Part shown: positions 1-11,551 of the stretch, in pieces
How positions within the stretch are numbered: position 1 is the stretch's first letter
How the letters are laid out: every line of letters starts with the position of its first letter
Made by a program: the position numbers and the translations under genes
The notes under the pieces: generated by a model
Database searches by the model: none
The model's input: only the letters and a program-made list of their open reading frames with translations
Told to the model about the DNA's origin: nothing
NCBI GenBank assembly: GCA_013180625.2
Contig: SNVD02003156.1
Location: 62,001 to 126,000 of the forward strand
Length of the DNA stretch: 64,000 bases
Direction: 5' to 3'
DNA from: Boswellia sacra
Taxonomy: Eukaryota > Streptophyta > Magnoliopsida > Sapindales > Burseraceae

Positions 1-2255
1 CAAACATTGTGTTAGTTGTTGGCTGAAATCTGGGTAATATTTTTTGCAGCGTTGAATAAACATTGTGAAGTTCCTTTTAGAACATTTTAAAAGTGTTGTG
101 AATGCGCATTTACAACATTTTAAAAATGCTATGAATATGTTGCAATTTTTTTTAACAAAAAGCTATTTTTATTCCACGCAAAATTTCTACCCATTGGTTG
201 TTCAATAATATTTTTTCATCCAATATTCGTCATCAATGAATGATAAAAATTTCATAAGAAAAAAACCAAGCTTAATTCTGAAACATCTTAAATATAAAAA
301 GAAACAAGATGGTTTTAATTAATATATCAAGTACACATCAAACTTATAATGTCAAACCAATATAATAGTAAAATACAATGATTAATAACTTAAAATAATT
401 TATCTAAAAGTAGTTAATTATATTTGGATTGACCAATAATTAAGGAGGAAAATGTAATTAAATAATTTAGTTAAACTTGGGGTATTTTTTAGTTCAAGCG
501 CGGGGTGAATAGTATCACTCTTTTTTTTTCAATTTACAATGAACCTTAGATAATTGAATAAAAGGCTCTAATATTATGTTAAATATGTCACTTTATCTAA
601 AAATTTAAGTTAGCAGGTTTGTGCTTAACATTAATTTTAACATTCAAATAATGCATATATCTCTTTTTTCTTTGTGATTTTTTTTCAGTTTTTTACTATT
701 TTGTTCATTTTATTTGATTTTTCTGACTTTTATGTTAAAAAAGAATCAATATAATTGGTTGCATGTGACGCAACCGCATGCAGCCAAAGCCTTGTTATTA
801 ATTGGACTAGATAAAATTTATGCTTTAATTACTTGTACTAGAACAGTTGACAGCATAGATAATACTTGTTTCCGTAATTTAAATGCGCTAGTTACCAATA
901 TATCCTGCAATCTGAGCTTGATAATTCAATTGGCATTTCCTCAAGAGGGAGGAGAGATTTGATGACAATTTTCAAAACCTGAGAAGAAGGTCAAATAAAG
1001 GGATTGAAATGAAATTTCCCTATTTCCTTTGACTCCCCCAAAATTTCAAACTTCTCCAGCCCTACTTTTGTCAAATCTTGCTAGCCGCAAAGCAACAGGG
1101 TGTTCCCAGCTCTTCAGAGATATTTATTTGCTTAAAGAGTTAAGGTTGATTATTTCATTCGCTTCATTTTCCACTTTTCAATTTTGGTGCTCTTAAAATC
1201 TCCTTCTCGTCTTCATTGCATTTTTACGTTTCTGGCAGGAGCAAATATAAATGTAAGATCATTATTTTTTATTATTTGAAAATGTATAGAGAGCATGTAT
1301 TATTATTACTCGGTGTCATAAATGCCTACTTTGTTTTGATTTCAAGACTTGCTAACATGTAGATTCAGATACAAATGGAGCAGTATGACCAGATTTTGTA
1401 ACGTTAAATATGGAAGATCCAAATCGGGTTGCTTCCAGCAATCATTTTGTTTCAACTCTGTTGGAATGGGAGGTCTCGAAAAATTATTTATGGTAGGTTG
1501 CATCTTCAGACCAATCTTCATTTATGTAGTGAATAATGTTTAAAATGATCCCTAAGTATGCTCAAAGCAATTTGACATCTCCTTTTCTAGCAGATTTAAA
1601 TGGTTAAGTTTTAAGAGCCCCTTATATTTTTTATGAAAGTTGTTTTATGATTTTTTAACTCTCATATACAAGCATGCATGTAGATGGTTGAGATTGAATC
1701 TTGCACTTATCATTTCCAATGGACATTTCTATTGCTATTGAACATTTCGGGAGGACAGTGGGAGAATCCACTTTACTGTCCCCTAAACTACAGCTTGTCA
1801 AGTTTTTGTTGCTCCAAACTCCTGCTAAACTACAGCTTGTCAAGTTTTTGTTGCTCCAAACTCCTGCTGAGCATTTTAAGAGGGAATGTTTTTGGCAAAA
1901 AGGGGAATGCTTGGTGCAAGGAAACAGGAAGGAGATGGTCTTCTTCAAGTTACTGTAAAAGGAAAAAAACCGAATTGAGTTTAAAAGGAAATCCTTATTA
2001 TATGCACTTTGACAATGAGTATGAGTTCGATTACATATTTGGAATGGCGAAGACTGAACTTGTCTTTTTTTTTAATGGAAATCTGTGATTAATACTACAA
2101 ACATATTGTGATGTTTTCTTTACTCAATTTATTGATATTCATATTATAGTTTACTAAATGTCTATTTACATTTTTACGTACAATCAAACCGTCCATTCTT
2201 TCTACATGTTTCCATGTCATCAATCGCAATTGCTCCAAAACTACAATTTGTTGTG
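1..2255. other. AT-rich non-coding flank
   Basis: I see no supported gene here. Several short open frames exist, but none shows a recognisable domain or codon pattern. The first ~150 bases hold short inverted motifs of the type ACATTTTAAAA followed by GTTGTGAA, resembling the subterminal arrays of plant CACTA transposons. Positions 1783-1866 hold a tandem duplication listed separately. The stretch is the left host flank of the copia element at 2261, and its last five bases (TTTAC, 2256-2260) are that element's target-site duplication. Confidence 0.6.
1783..1866. repeat. 2 x 42-bp direct tandem repeat
   Basis: Two head-to-tail identical copies, 1783-1824 and 1825-1866. The period of 42 is a multiple of three, so the plus-strand open frame across it repeats 14 residues (LQLVKFLLLQTPA plus one) without a frame change. 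There is no evidence that the frame is a real gene. Perfect identity suggests a recent slippage or unequal-exchange event. Confidence 0.9.
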
Positions 2256-2260
2256 TTTAC

Positions 2261-2562
2261 TATTAAAAATATAGAACTGTAACAAAAGAACAAAAATAAC
2301 TCTAAGGGAAATTTTATCAAATACTTATAAGGCAGAGAAAAAATGAACTGGAAATGCACACTTTATTCACTCCATGAACCACTCTTTATGTAGCAATACA
2401 ATGTAACAAATCATCACATTATCTCCTAAAGATCTGCAACCACAACTCAACTAATAGACTAAGTCTTATTTGACTAAATCAAAATAAGATCTTATTGGAT
2501 CACCAATTACTCACCAGATTAGTAAGTGTTAAAGAAATAATTTTCTACATTAATCTTTAACA
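2261..2562 (-). repeat. Copia-1 3' LTR
   Basis: The left LTR is the 3' LTR of this minus-strand element. Its outer end is TA where the other copy has TG, a point change in the terminal dinucleotide. The inner end (…TTTAACA) directly abuts the polypurine tract. Confidence 0.95.
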
Positions 2563-5500
2563 CTCCCCCTTAATGTACAAATTAACAACACCTAATTGAT
2601 CCCTCAAAAACATGAATTTCTTCAATGGAAGTGGTTTGGTAAACAGATCAGCAACTTCATCACTAGTATTGCAATATTTCATCTTGATGTCTCCTTTAGC
2701 AACCAACTCTCTTATGAAGTGATGACGAGTTTCTATATGCCTTGTCTTACTATGGTAGATTGGATTCTTCATCATTGCAATTGTTGATTGATTACCACAG
2801 TAGATAATAATCGTTGCCTTTACTTTAGTTTGCTTCATATCATCCAAGATCCTTCTTAACCAAACAGCTTGACAGGCTGCTGCAGTTACAGCCATATATT
2901 CAGCTTCTGATGATGATAAAGCTGTAGATGGTTGTTTCTTTGAGCTCCAGGAAATAGCTCCATTTCCTATAGTGAAGACATAACCTGTTGTACTCTTGCG
3001 ATCATCAATGTAACCACCCCAATCATTGTGAGAAAAACCATACAAGCTAAAGTTGTTATTGTGTCTATACCATATGCCAAATGAACTTGTCCCCTTTAGG
3101 TATATGAGAATTCATTTGGCAACCCCCAAGTGATGCTTGCTTGGACTTTGCATAAACCTGGACAAGAGACTTGTTGCCCACAAAATATCTGGTCTACTAT
3201 TTGTGAGATACAATAGACTACCAACTAGGCTTCGGTAGAGCTGAACATCGATTTTTTCTCAACCATCATCCAAACTAAATTTTTGATTTGTGCAAATGGG
3301 AGTACTCACAGGATTGCAATCTTTCAAGCTAAATTTTTTAAGAATATCATTGACATATTTTTCTTGTGAAACAAAAATTCCTTCACTACACCGTTTAATT
3401 TCCAGCCCCAAAAAAGAATTCATCGTCCCCAAATCAGTCATATCAAATTCATCTGTCATCAATTTCTTAAACTCTTTCAATAAACCATCACAATTACTTG
3501 TATAAATCCGGTCATCAACGTAGAGACAAACAATGAGAATATCGAGTGCACCTCTAGTTTTGACATACAAAGTTGGTTCACTTAGACTTTTTTGACAACC
3601 ATTGTTGTTGAAATGCCTATCAATTCTTCCATACCAAGCACGTGGTGCTTGTTTTAAGCCATAAATGGCTTTCTTTAGACGATACACTTTATTTTCATGA
3701 CCTGGAATCCCAGACCCTTTTGGTTGTTGTACATACACTTCCTCCTCTATAGTTCCATTTAAAAAGGCTGATTTTACATCAAACTGATAAACTTTCCAAC
3801 TAAAATGGGTAGCAATAGATAAAACAGTACGTATGGTGTCAAACCTTGCTATCGGAGAGAAAGTTTCTTCGAAGTCTATTCCCTCACGTTGTATGTACTC
3901 ACGTGCAACTAACCTTGCTTTATATTTTTGAATAGAACCATCAGCTTGGAACTTAATTTTATAGATCCATTTTAGGCCGACAACCTCCTTTCCATCTGGA
4001 ATGTCAAGTAGCTCCTATGTCTTGTTTCTTTCTAAGGCTCTCATCTCTTCATCCATTGCTGCACGCCACTCCTTGGATTTAATTGCTTCTTCAAAAATGA
4101 TTGGTTCATCGATTTGGGCAACTTGACATTGTTCAGTATTTTCATAAATTTCTTGCAATGGCCTCCATTTTCTTGGTGGTGTCTTCGATGAAGAAAAGAT
4201 TGGTGAGGATGAGCTTGAGACATGTGATTCATTACTTGTCAATGTACAAGAGTAGGGGATGTTTGGTGTAGATGAACTTGAACCTCCATTCTTATCTTCT
4301 TGCCTTGTAGGAGTATTAAGGAACTCATAATCTTCAGGCACTAATCCTGAACTTGATTGCATAAACTCCCAATTCCAAGCACTCTTCTCATTAAATACAG
4401 CATCATGGCTAATTATTAACTTCTTGGAAATAGGGTTGTAGAAACAATATCCTTTAGTTTCAATGCTATAGCCAACAAAAATGCATTTGTTACTATTGTC
4501 ATCTAATTTACCTCTCTTTTGGGATGGAATATGCACATGTGCAATACAGCCGAAGACTTTAAAATGAGTTACCTTAGGCTTCCATCCATGCCATGCTTCA
4601 AATGGTGTTTGTTGAGTCAAGCCTGTTGTAGTAGATCTATTAAGAAGGTAAGTTCCTGTATGAATTGCTTCTACCCAAAAATTTTATGGCAGATTTTTGG
4701 CTTTCAACATACTTTTTCCCATCTCCATAAGATTCTGATTCTTCCTCCCAGCCACTCCGTTTTGCTGTGGAGTATAGCTAGCTATTAGTTGTCTTTGGAT
4801 GCCAAACTCTTCATAAAAGCTATTAAATTCTTCTGAGAGAAATTCTCCACCACGATCTATCCTCAAGACCTTCAATTGTTGTTCACTTATTCTTTCAATA
4901 TAGACTTTGAACTTTTTGAATGCTAAAAGTGCTTCTTATTTTTCCTTTAAAAAATGTACCCATGTCATTCGACTAAAATCATCAACAAAGACTAAGAAAT
5001 ACTTGTTGTTATTGAAAGAAGGCATCTTCATAGGCCCGCAAACATCTGCATGAATTGGTTCTGCAAGTTTTAAAGCTCTTCTTGCCTTCCCTATTAGAAA
5101 AGAATCACAGTGCTGCTTCCTAACTACACAACTCTCACAGATATCATCAATATCTTTAATCATATGCAAACCATCAACAAAATTTTGCTCAGACATAAGA
5201 GCCAGACTTCTAAAATTAAGATGCCCATATCTACGATGCCAAAGCCAAGAATCGTCAGTCACAGTTGCTTTCAAAGCATGTTTGTCAATAGAGGTGAGAG
5301 TGTAAGGAAAACATCTATTTTTTGCCACAGGTAGTTCAACCAAAAGATCCTTCTTTGATTTGTCTTTAAATACACAGCAAGTAGAACCCTCAAAGACAAG
5401 AGAATACCCATCCAACATAAACTGCCCGACACTTAACAAATTTGAATTCAAATGAGGAACATATAGAACATTTTGAATGGATTTTAAGCCAAGAGGGTTT

Positions 5501-6642
5501 AGCATCACAGAACCTTTTCCTTGTGCCTTACACATCGTTCCATCACCCAATGTAATTCCGCTGGGCATAGACTCATCCAAGTTGATGAAAAGATTCAAAT
5601 TACTTGTCATGTGATTGCTACAACCACTGTTGAGGTACCAAACTTCTGGAGAACATTCTTTAGCAGAAAAGCATGCAAGGAATAGACTTTCAGTCTCATC
5701 TTTCTCCTTTTCTTGGGCTAGATTGGCTTGCTTCTCTTTAAGCCTGTAAAATTTCTTTATATGCTCATACTTCTTACAATAGTAACATTGTTTTTGGCTT
5801 CGATTCTCACCTCTGTCATTGTTTCTCGGATGCTGATTGTTAGAATCATCATTGCTTGCTCGATGCTGGTTGTGCTCAGAGGAATGACCACCATTTTTGC
5901 CTCCTCTTCTCACACGTGATGAGTTTCCACCACGTAACTTGTTGTAATTGCTTTTACTGCTTGTTTCACCAGTACCTCTTCCACCTCATGACAGATGCAT
6001 TTTACGATAAAAAGCATTCTCAATGGAAACATCATTATACCTCTTGATCCTATCATCATGAGAATAAAGGGAACCCTGCAACTCATCAACAGATAACACA
6101 CTTAAGTCTTTTGATTCCTCTATTGCAGCCACAACATGATCATATTTCTTAGGCAAACTTCCAAGAATCTTCTCAACCACTTTTTGCTCACTCAAATCTT
6201 CACCACATTTTCTAATCTGATTCACAACATCAATTACGCTAGAAATATAATATGATAACGCATCTCCATCTTTCATAAATGAACTTTCCAATTTCCGATG
6301 AAGAGTTTGAATTTTAACTGTTACCACTTTTGCATTGCCTTGATACCCGTTTTGTAATCCATCCCAAGCCCCTTTCAATCTTGTTGTAGCAGCAATGCAT
6401 GGGAAAATCACCTCATCCACAGCTTGCTGGATGAAAAATAAAGCTTTGGCATCCTTCTTTCAAAGATCTCTGAGAGTATCGACTGCCACTCCATCTTCGG
6501 TGTAGCCTTTCTCCACCAGATCCCATAATTCTTGGGATAAAAATAAGGTCTTCATCTTGGTGCTCCACACATCATAATTGCTCCCTTGAAAAATTGGGAC
6601 TGAAGGTTGTGATAGATTCACTCCAACATGAGTTTTGGCCAT
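2557..6642 (-). pseudogene. Copia-1 gag-pol polyprotein, multiply interrupted
   Basis: Reading starts at 6642 (MAKTHVGVNLSQ) with a Gag UBN2-type region to ~5990. A damaged CCHC knuckle follows near 5785 (CYYC…H, last Cys replaced by Tyr). The protease motif is WYLNSGCSNHM near 5630, where the catalytic Asp is Asn. Next come GAG-pre-integrase (LWHRRYGH), integrase (4.5-5.1 kb, ending TPQQNGVAGRKN with Gly in place of the usual catalytic Glu), RT with YVDD (~3500) and RNase H (KSTTGYVF, ~3000). The frame is broken near 6460, 5990, 4936, 4680, 4015, 3259 and 3060 by stops and shifts. The terminal codons run through the polypurine tract, and the stop TAA lies inside the 3' LTR. The protein cannot be made as one chain. 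Confidence 0.92.
2563..2571 (-). other. Copia-1 polypurine tract
   Basis: Minus-strand AAGGGGGAG immediately upstream of the 3' LTR; this is the plus-strand DNA primer used in reverse transcription. Unusually, it is still protein-coding here (see the gag-pol entry). Confidence 0.8.
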
Positions 6643-6656
6643 CTAGAAATGCTTTG

Positions 6657-6668
6657 GCTCTGATACCA
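6657..6668 (-). other. Copia-1 primer-binding site (tRNA-iMet)
   Basis: Minus-strand TGGTATCAGAGC two bases inside the 5' LTR. It matches the 3' end complement of plant initiator tRNA-Met, the usual copia minus-strand primer. Confidence 0.9.
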
Positions 6669-6670
6669 GA

Positions 6671-6972
6671 TGTAAAAAATATAGAACTGTAACAAAAGAT
6701 CAAAAATAACTCTAAGAAAAATTTTATCAAATACTTGCAAGGCAGAGAAGAAATGAACTGGAAATGCACACTTTATTCAATCTATAAACCACTCTTTATA
6801 TAGCAGTACAATGTAACAAACCATCACATTATCTCCTAAAAATTTGCAACCACAACTCAACTAATAGACTAAGTCTTATTTGACTAAATCAAAATAAGAT
6901 ATTGTTTGATCACCAATTACTCACCAGATTAGTAAGTGTTAAAGAAATAATTGTCTACATTAATCTTTAACA
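6671..6972 (-). repeat. Copia-1 5' LTR
   Basis: The right LTR is the 5' LTR of the minus-strand element. It starts TGTAAAAAATATAG and ends AATCTTTAACA in plus orientation, so both canonical TG…CA termini are kept. It is the same length (302 bp) as its partner. Confidence 0.95.
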
Positions 6973-7052
6973 TTTACAAGACTCCCCAGATGGCAGGGGA
7001 GTAAGTTTATTACCTTTTCTACAACATATCACGGAAGTTTTGGTTATGATAA

Positions 7053-7403
7053 TTAAGGTATGTCACACTCCTTTTTTTGGTAACAACCTGCAAGAAGGCA
7101 ATGCTTCCCCTGTTGAAGAGCTTGTCTCGGAGGTGCTTCTGGTAGCTTGCCTCCACTAAGGATGCTAGGATTGACAATGCCACTGACCTCTGGAATAGCT
7201 CCTTGGGGGATCATCATCATAACATCTGCCTGGTCCATCAAACCAACATTGGGGCGGGAATTATACCACATGCTATAGCAAGGAAGGGAAGGTGTACTTA
7301 ACTGCAACCCTTCAATGTCCATTTCCTGATTTTTTGGTTCAATCCTACAACCACCCTTGTGGATACTTTCTTGAGAAAGTTGCCAATAACCTTGAGAATT
7401 CAT
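7053..7403 (-). CDS. unidentified 117-codon open frame, possible host exon
   Basis: An open minus-strand frame beginning MNSQGYWQLSQESIHKGG in the short host segment between two copia elements. I do not recognise the family. It is rich in Pro, Met, Gln and Gly, with no membrane segment or zinc motif, and does not resemble any retroelement protein in the window. A splice donor-like CAG|GTTGTTA occurs on the minus strand near 7089, so the real exon may end there at about residue 105, with the tail read from intron. If so, Copia-1 sits in the downstream intron of this gene. I found no convincing further exon in 1-2255 or beyond 17384. It may be a first exon, a gene fragment or chance. Confidence 0.35.
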   Translation of the reverse strand: MNSQGYWQLSQESIHKGGCRIEPKNQEMDIEGLQLSTPSLPCYSMWYNSRPNVGLMDQADVMMMIPQGAIPEVSGIVNPSILSGGKLPEAPPRQALQQGKHCLLAGCYQKKECDIP

Positions 7404-7464
7404 GGAAAACTAGTTAATATATTGAAGAAAGTTTTTATAATTGCTTAATGCCACGCAAACTGTT

Positions 7465-8368
7465 TGAGAGTTTTGGAAGTATGTAGTTAAAAGTAATATA
7501 ACAGTAAACTGTAAAGTAAATCAGCACAGGAGAATTTTTATGTGGTTCGGTTATAAAACATACATCCACGAACAGTTATAAAGTTACAATTCGCTAAGTT
7601 CTTATTTATACAATCTTTAGAACCTTTTATAGTGCTGACTCACCCTCACACACTAACCTAATCTTTGTAAAACAAAATCTTCGCAAAGATCTTAAACTCT
7701 AGCGACATTGCCCACTCTCTGTCGCAGACAACTTCATAGCATAATGTTAAATTATACATAAAATAAGAAGTCTGACATTGAATTACATAAACACTTAACC
7801 CGTAAGTTATCCCAAGTGTCTACTAACTCACATAGATTCAATCAACAACTCATGTACAATTTTTACCACTCATACATGTGTCAAAAGACTCAAAGAATCA
7901 AATTAAAGAAGCATCCCAATTGCGTTGAAGCTCTTCTATCAATTCATGGAATGCCAAAATCAAGACTCTCTCAAAACACAACCAAATCAGCTAACTCACA
8001 AATTTGTTTAACATGTTATGTAGAAATAACACTGCACACATATAGTGAGAGGCCTGGACGAAATCTCCTTTAGAATCATGTAAAAATTCTAATCAAAATC
8101 ACATTAGGATAAGGAAAAATATAATAGGAAGTGTTATAATTAAACTTCTAAAGGAATATGGACACAAATAAATATTCTCCTATTTTAATTAGGATACAAG
8201 AAACAATATCTAAATCTAAGGAGATATTTATTGTAAACCAAATACTTCCTATAATAATCATCTAGAAATAGTAAAATAGGAATCAAAATACTGTTATAGT
8301 TTTATCACAAGTTAAACAAAAATTAATATGTGCATGGCACATGCAAGTGTCACACATTGACACCAACA
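7465..8368 (-). repeat. Copia-2 3' LTR
   Basis: A 904-bp LTR starting TGAGAGTTTTGGAAG and ending GACACCAACA in plus orientation. The adjacent inner sequence TCTCCCCCTTTTT is the complement of the polypurine tract. Short open frames in it are not genes. Confidence 0.93.
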
Positions 8369-8889
8369 ATCTCCCCCTTTTTGGCAACTTGTGATGAAAA
8401 ACACTAAACTGTTTCTGATCAAAGAAAATCACACATGATAAGTTAGACATAACCATAAGTTATCATGAAATAGCAAATAGAAAAATATCATGTGCAAAGA
8501 AATAATCAGTGTACTGTTATCAATCTCATAACAAAACACTATCACGATATATATAACCTGTCAATGCAATCACAAAATTGAAGTCTGACAAACTTGTCAA
8601 ACACCTATGTAATCAAAAGCATCATTAGGTCAAATAAAAAACATCCATCAAATGAGATGTGCAGATAATAACACATAACACAGTAAAAACACAAATCATC
8701 GAAAAAAGTTCGAATGCACACACACAGTATAAGAAGTTTAGTTCTTACTCCCTCTCACTTCTTACTTACACCTTTTAGGAATAAGCAACAAAAAATAACC
8801 AGAGATAACAGAAAGAACAACAAAAAGATCAGCAAAGATCAGCAACTCCTTATCTCCCCCTTGGTTTCAGCATAAGTGCCCAAAACTAA

Positions 8890-10786
8890 CTAAGTCTGGG
8901 AGACTTGCGAACTGGTGGAGAAGTGGAATTGCCGGGGCACTTTCTGATCCTACAAGCTACTATTTTAAACCTGCACCTAGTAGTGGGGGTAGGCTATTCA
9001 GAGGGTACAAGTGTTGGCTGTGCATCAGTAGTGTCAGAGGAAGTAGCAGTAACTTTAGCCATAAGTCTTCTGATGTCCTTCTCACGGAGTTCTGCACTAG
9101 TTTCTATTGTCTGTAATGTAACAGCAGGCTGTTGTGAAGAAAAAACTAGTGGCTTATCTACAGTTGGTGATGGTGGATGTAGGACTAGTTCAGTTGATTC
9201 CTCTGCAGGGATGTGATTTGAACTGTATATGGTGGTGATTGAGTTGGTGGTGGAGAGGTATGAGGCTCTACTTCAGGTACTTTTGGGAGTGGGAAATCAT
9301 GAGGTTCTTCCTCAGCAAGTGGTGAAGTCAATTTCTTCTCGAATTCTGCTTGTGTTGGTTCATCTTACGAAGATTCATCTCTCAGTGCTAGCGTTGTGGA
9401 TTCAATTTTCTGTTTCCTCTGGTCAGATGGTTTCTTCACCACTCAACTTTCTTCTTTCCTTTCCTTCTAGTTCCCTTTGTAGCAGACTTGATTGGCTTTT
9501 CCTTCTACTTTTGTTCTCCTATTATGTCTGTCTCAACAGTAGATTATGCGGCTTGACCTGCTGCAGGCATTTGCTCAGCTTCTTCAAGTAGAGGTTCAGG
9601 AGCCTCGGGAATCTCCTCAGTTAGTTTCTTAGGAACCACAGTTTCAGTCTCCATGGGCTGTGGCTCTACTGTAGTATCAGGGTGTCTTGTAAACTTTGCT
9701 TCTAAAGCAGATTGCTTGAATTTAATTTCCTTCAAATCCTGCACAATTTCTATCAAAGCAAAATTTTATCAATACAGGCTGTTCTTCAACAGTTTTCATA
9801 TGATGTTTCCTGACTCTTTTTGGCTTTGGTTCAGGTATAGGCAAGTCAAACTTATCATTCAATCTGTGAAGAAATCCGTTGGCAATTGACTTAGATAGAA
9901 TTTCTATCTGTTCATTAGAACTTATAGGGATGCTATTCTGTGCTAGAATTCCTTTGATTAAGCATGGATATACAAGCAACTAATAATTAGAGTGATATGA
10001 ACCAATCTGTACAATTGATCTATAGGCTAGCAAACCAAAGTTAATTGTTCGATTGATGCCTAAACAATATAAAAATTTCACTCTGTCTTCCCGAACTTGA
10101 TTTTGATGGGAAGGAAGTCAATTGAACTGAGTTATCATATGCATCACTCGATATTTCTTCCTAAGGTATTGCTGGTCTATACCATCTTTCAGTTTCCAAA
10201 CAATGCCTATTCTACCAGTCAATTCCTTTATCACTTCAGCCATGTTAAATTCTTCATCTAATGCATGCAAACTGCCTATGGGAATGTCCAGGAAAGTGTT
10301 TATAACATTCGGAGAGAATTTAACAAACTTTCCTCTATAATAAAGTTTGTGATAATGAAAGCTTTTAGGATAATCAATGGTAGTAGTAATGTTTGCATAA
10401 AATTCCTGAATTAAAGCCTTCACAGGGGGTAGGAAGTTTGTTACCGTATGAGTCCGATAAATAGACTCAATCATCTCACTCAGGCCATGGGTGTTGAAAT
10501 TTGACAGTTTCACCGGCCTTTCCATCTGTAGTTTCCTCTTTGAAGTATGTTTCACAAACTTTTGTTTGATAGCTGTCGTGAGGAATTTGTTGTACTTCTG
10601 CTTGATTTTGTCCTTTATCTTCCTTACTGGAACAAGCTCATCTTCGCTCATGGCTGGATCAGTTGCGATCTCTGCATGTGCTTGTTGCATCGGAGATGAC
10701 AAAACACTGTTGCTCCTGCTGTAACTGGAGTCGCTGTGAGAAGATAAAGAACTGGTTGTCTTTGTTGAGTCAGATGAGATTGCCAT
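8890..10786 (-). pseudogene. Copia-2 extra gene (ORF3) with putative plant transposon protein-like domain
   Basis: A separate gene downstream of pol, starting at 10786 (MAISSDSTKTTSS). The first 223 codons are open: a Ser/Thr-rich N-terminus, a basic stretch (KIKDKIKQKYNKF), then LIQEFYANI and RGKFVKFSPNVIN. I recognise this pattern from the 'putative plant transposon protein' (Transposase_32-type) domain; I could not run a profile search. After 10118 the frame breaks, but homologous blocks continue (QIEILSKSIANGFLHRL and a basic PKPKRVRK at 9979-9722; an acidic Pro/Glu-rich tail near 9700-9550). Beyond ~9540 it is degraded. The same gene, in better context, is at 62697 in the plus-strand copy. 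Its position matches the env-like ORF of sireviruses, but I see no signal peptide or transmembrane segment. Confidence 0.75.
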
Positions 10787-10905
10787 GGTTAGGGTTACTG
10801 GTCTGTAGAAAATTTCAAGAACAAGAAGAGAGAAGCAAGACGCGGGATAGGGAAGAAACTGTAGTTGAAGTATGGTATGAACAGGAGAAGCCCAAAAACT
10901 ATTCG

Positions 10906-10915
10906 TAATATACTA
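10906..10915 (-). promoter_or_regulatory. TATA-like box upstream of Copia-2 ORF3
   Basis: Minus-strand TAGTATATTA about 120 bases upstream of the ORF3 start. The sister element has TATATATAA at the equivalent place, in a shared context (CCTAGTATAT…GGGCTTCTCCTG). Conservation suggests function, but this is inference only. Confidence 0.3.
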
Positions 10916-11551
10916 GGCCAAAATTAAAATAATTTTGTTTTTAACAAAATTTAATGTTAATTCCTTTTCCAAAACCGTTCCATAATTGACATTAATGAAA
11001 AATTTCAAATTTTGATTCCCATTTGAATAAGTAATTCTAATAGAATTAGGATTCCCGCCACTGAAACTTCTCCCCCTCAATACAATAATGCTAACATGGC
11101 ATTTTTGACACATGGACACACAATAAAATCAAATTTTGGATAAGCACAAGGAGCATCATGTGTTAAGAAAAACGTAACAGAAAACAGTTAACAATAACAT
11201 ATCAACAGTATCTGAACATCATATGAATCATTCTAAGAAAGCATATTTCAGAGCTGATTATTTAATTTTATCACTTAATCCAATTGAGTGATCAACTTGA
11301 GCATTTTTCTTACACACACAAAAGTTAGTCTCAATGTGAATTTTATAAATAAATACAGTAGCTTTCACACATGTATAGAGGTAGCCCTTTTCCATTTGAG
11401 TGGGTGACCTCACCATATTTCCCAGATACAATGAAGTTACTCTCAATGGATGGCTTTCACACATCATATACTGGTAGCCCTCTCTGTATTTTTCATTTTT
11501 AAACCAGTATCTTATCATTCACTTAATTTTTATAACACAGCTCATACATGC

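Larger units (their letters stand above)
2261..6972 (-). mobile_element. Tnt1-like Ty1/copia retrotransposon (Copia-1), complete but decayed
   Basis: A 4.7-kb LTR retrotransposon read on the minus strand. LTRs lie at 2261-2562 and 6671-6972, both 302 bp, and the element is flanked by the 5-bp duplication TTTAC (2256-2260 and 6973-6977). Inside the 5' LTR (right end) is a primer-binding site complementary to initiator tRNA-Met. Inside the 3' LTR (left end) is a polypurine tract. Domain order Gag, protease, integrase, RT, RNase H marks it as copia; protein similarity is of the transposon TNT 1-94 type. I counted about 20 LTR differences in 302 bp (~7%), so the insertion is not recent. The coding region is broken in several places, so the copy is not autonomous. 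Confidence 0.95.

Noticed and set aside
714..962. 82-codon open frame
   Set aside because: No recognisable motif, low-complexity context and no regulatory signals; consistent with chance in AT-rich DNA.
1684..2088. 134-codon and overlapping open frames around the 42-bp repeat
   Set aside because: Both strands and two frames are open because the duplication adds 42 bases without stops; no homology pattern.
7816..8073. Open frames repeated at 7816-8073 and 16829-17089
   Set aside because: They are the same LTR sequence in Copia-2 and only reflect LTR identity.
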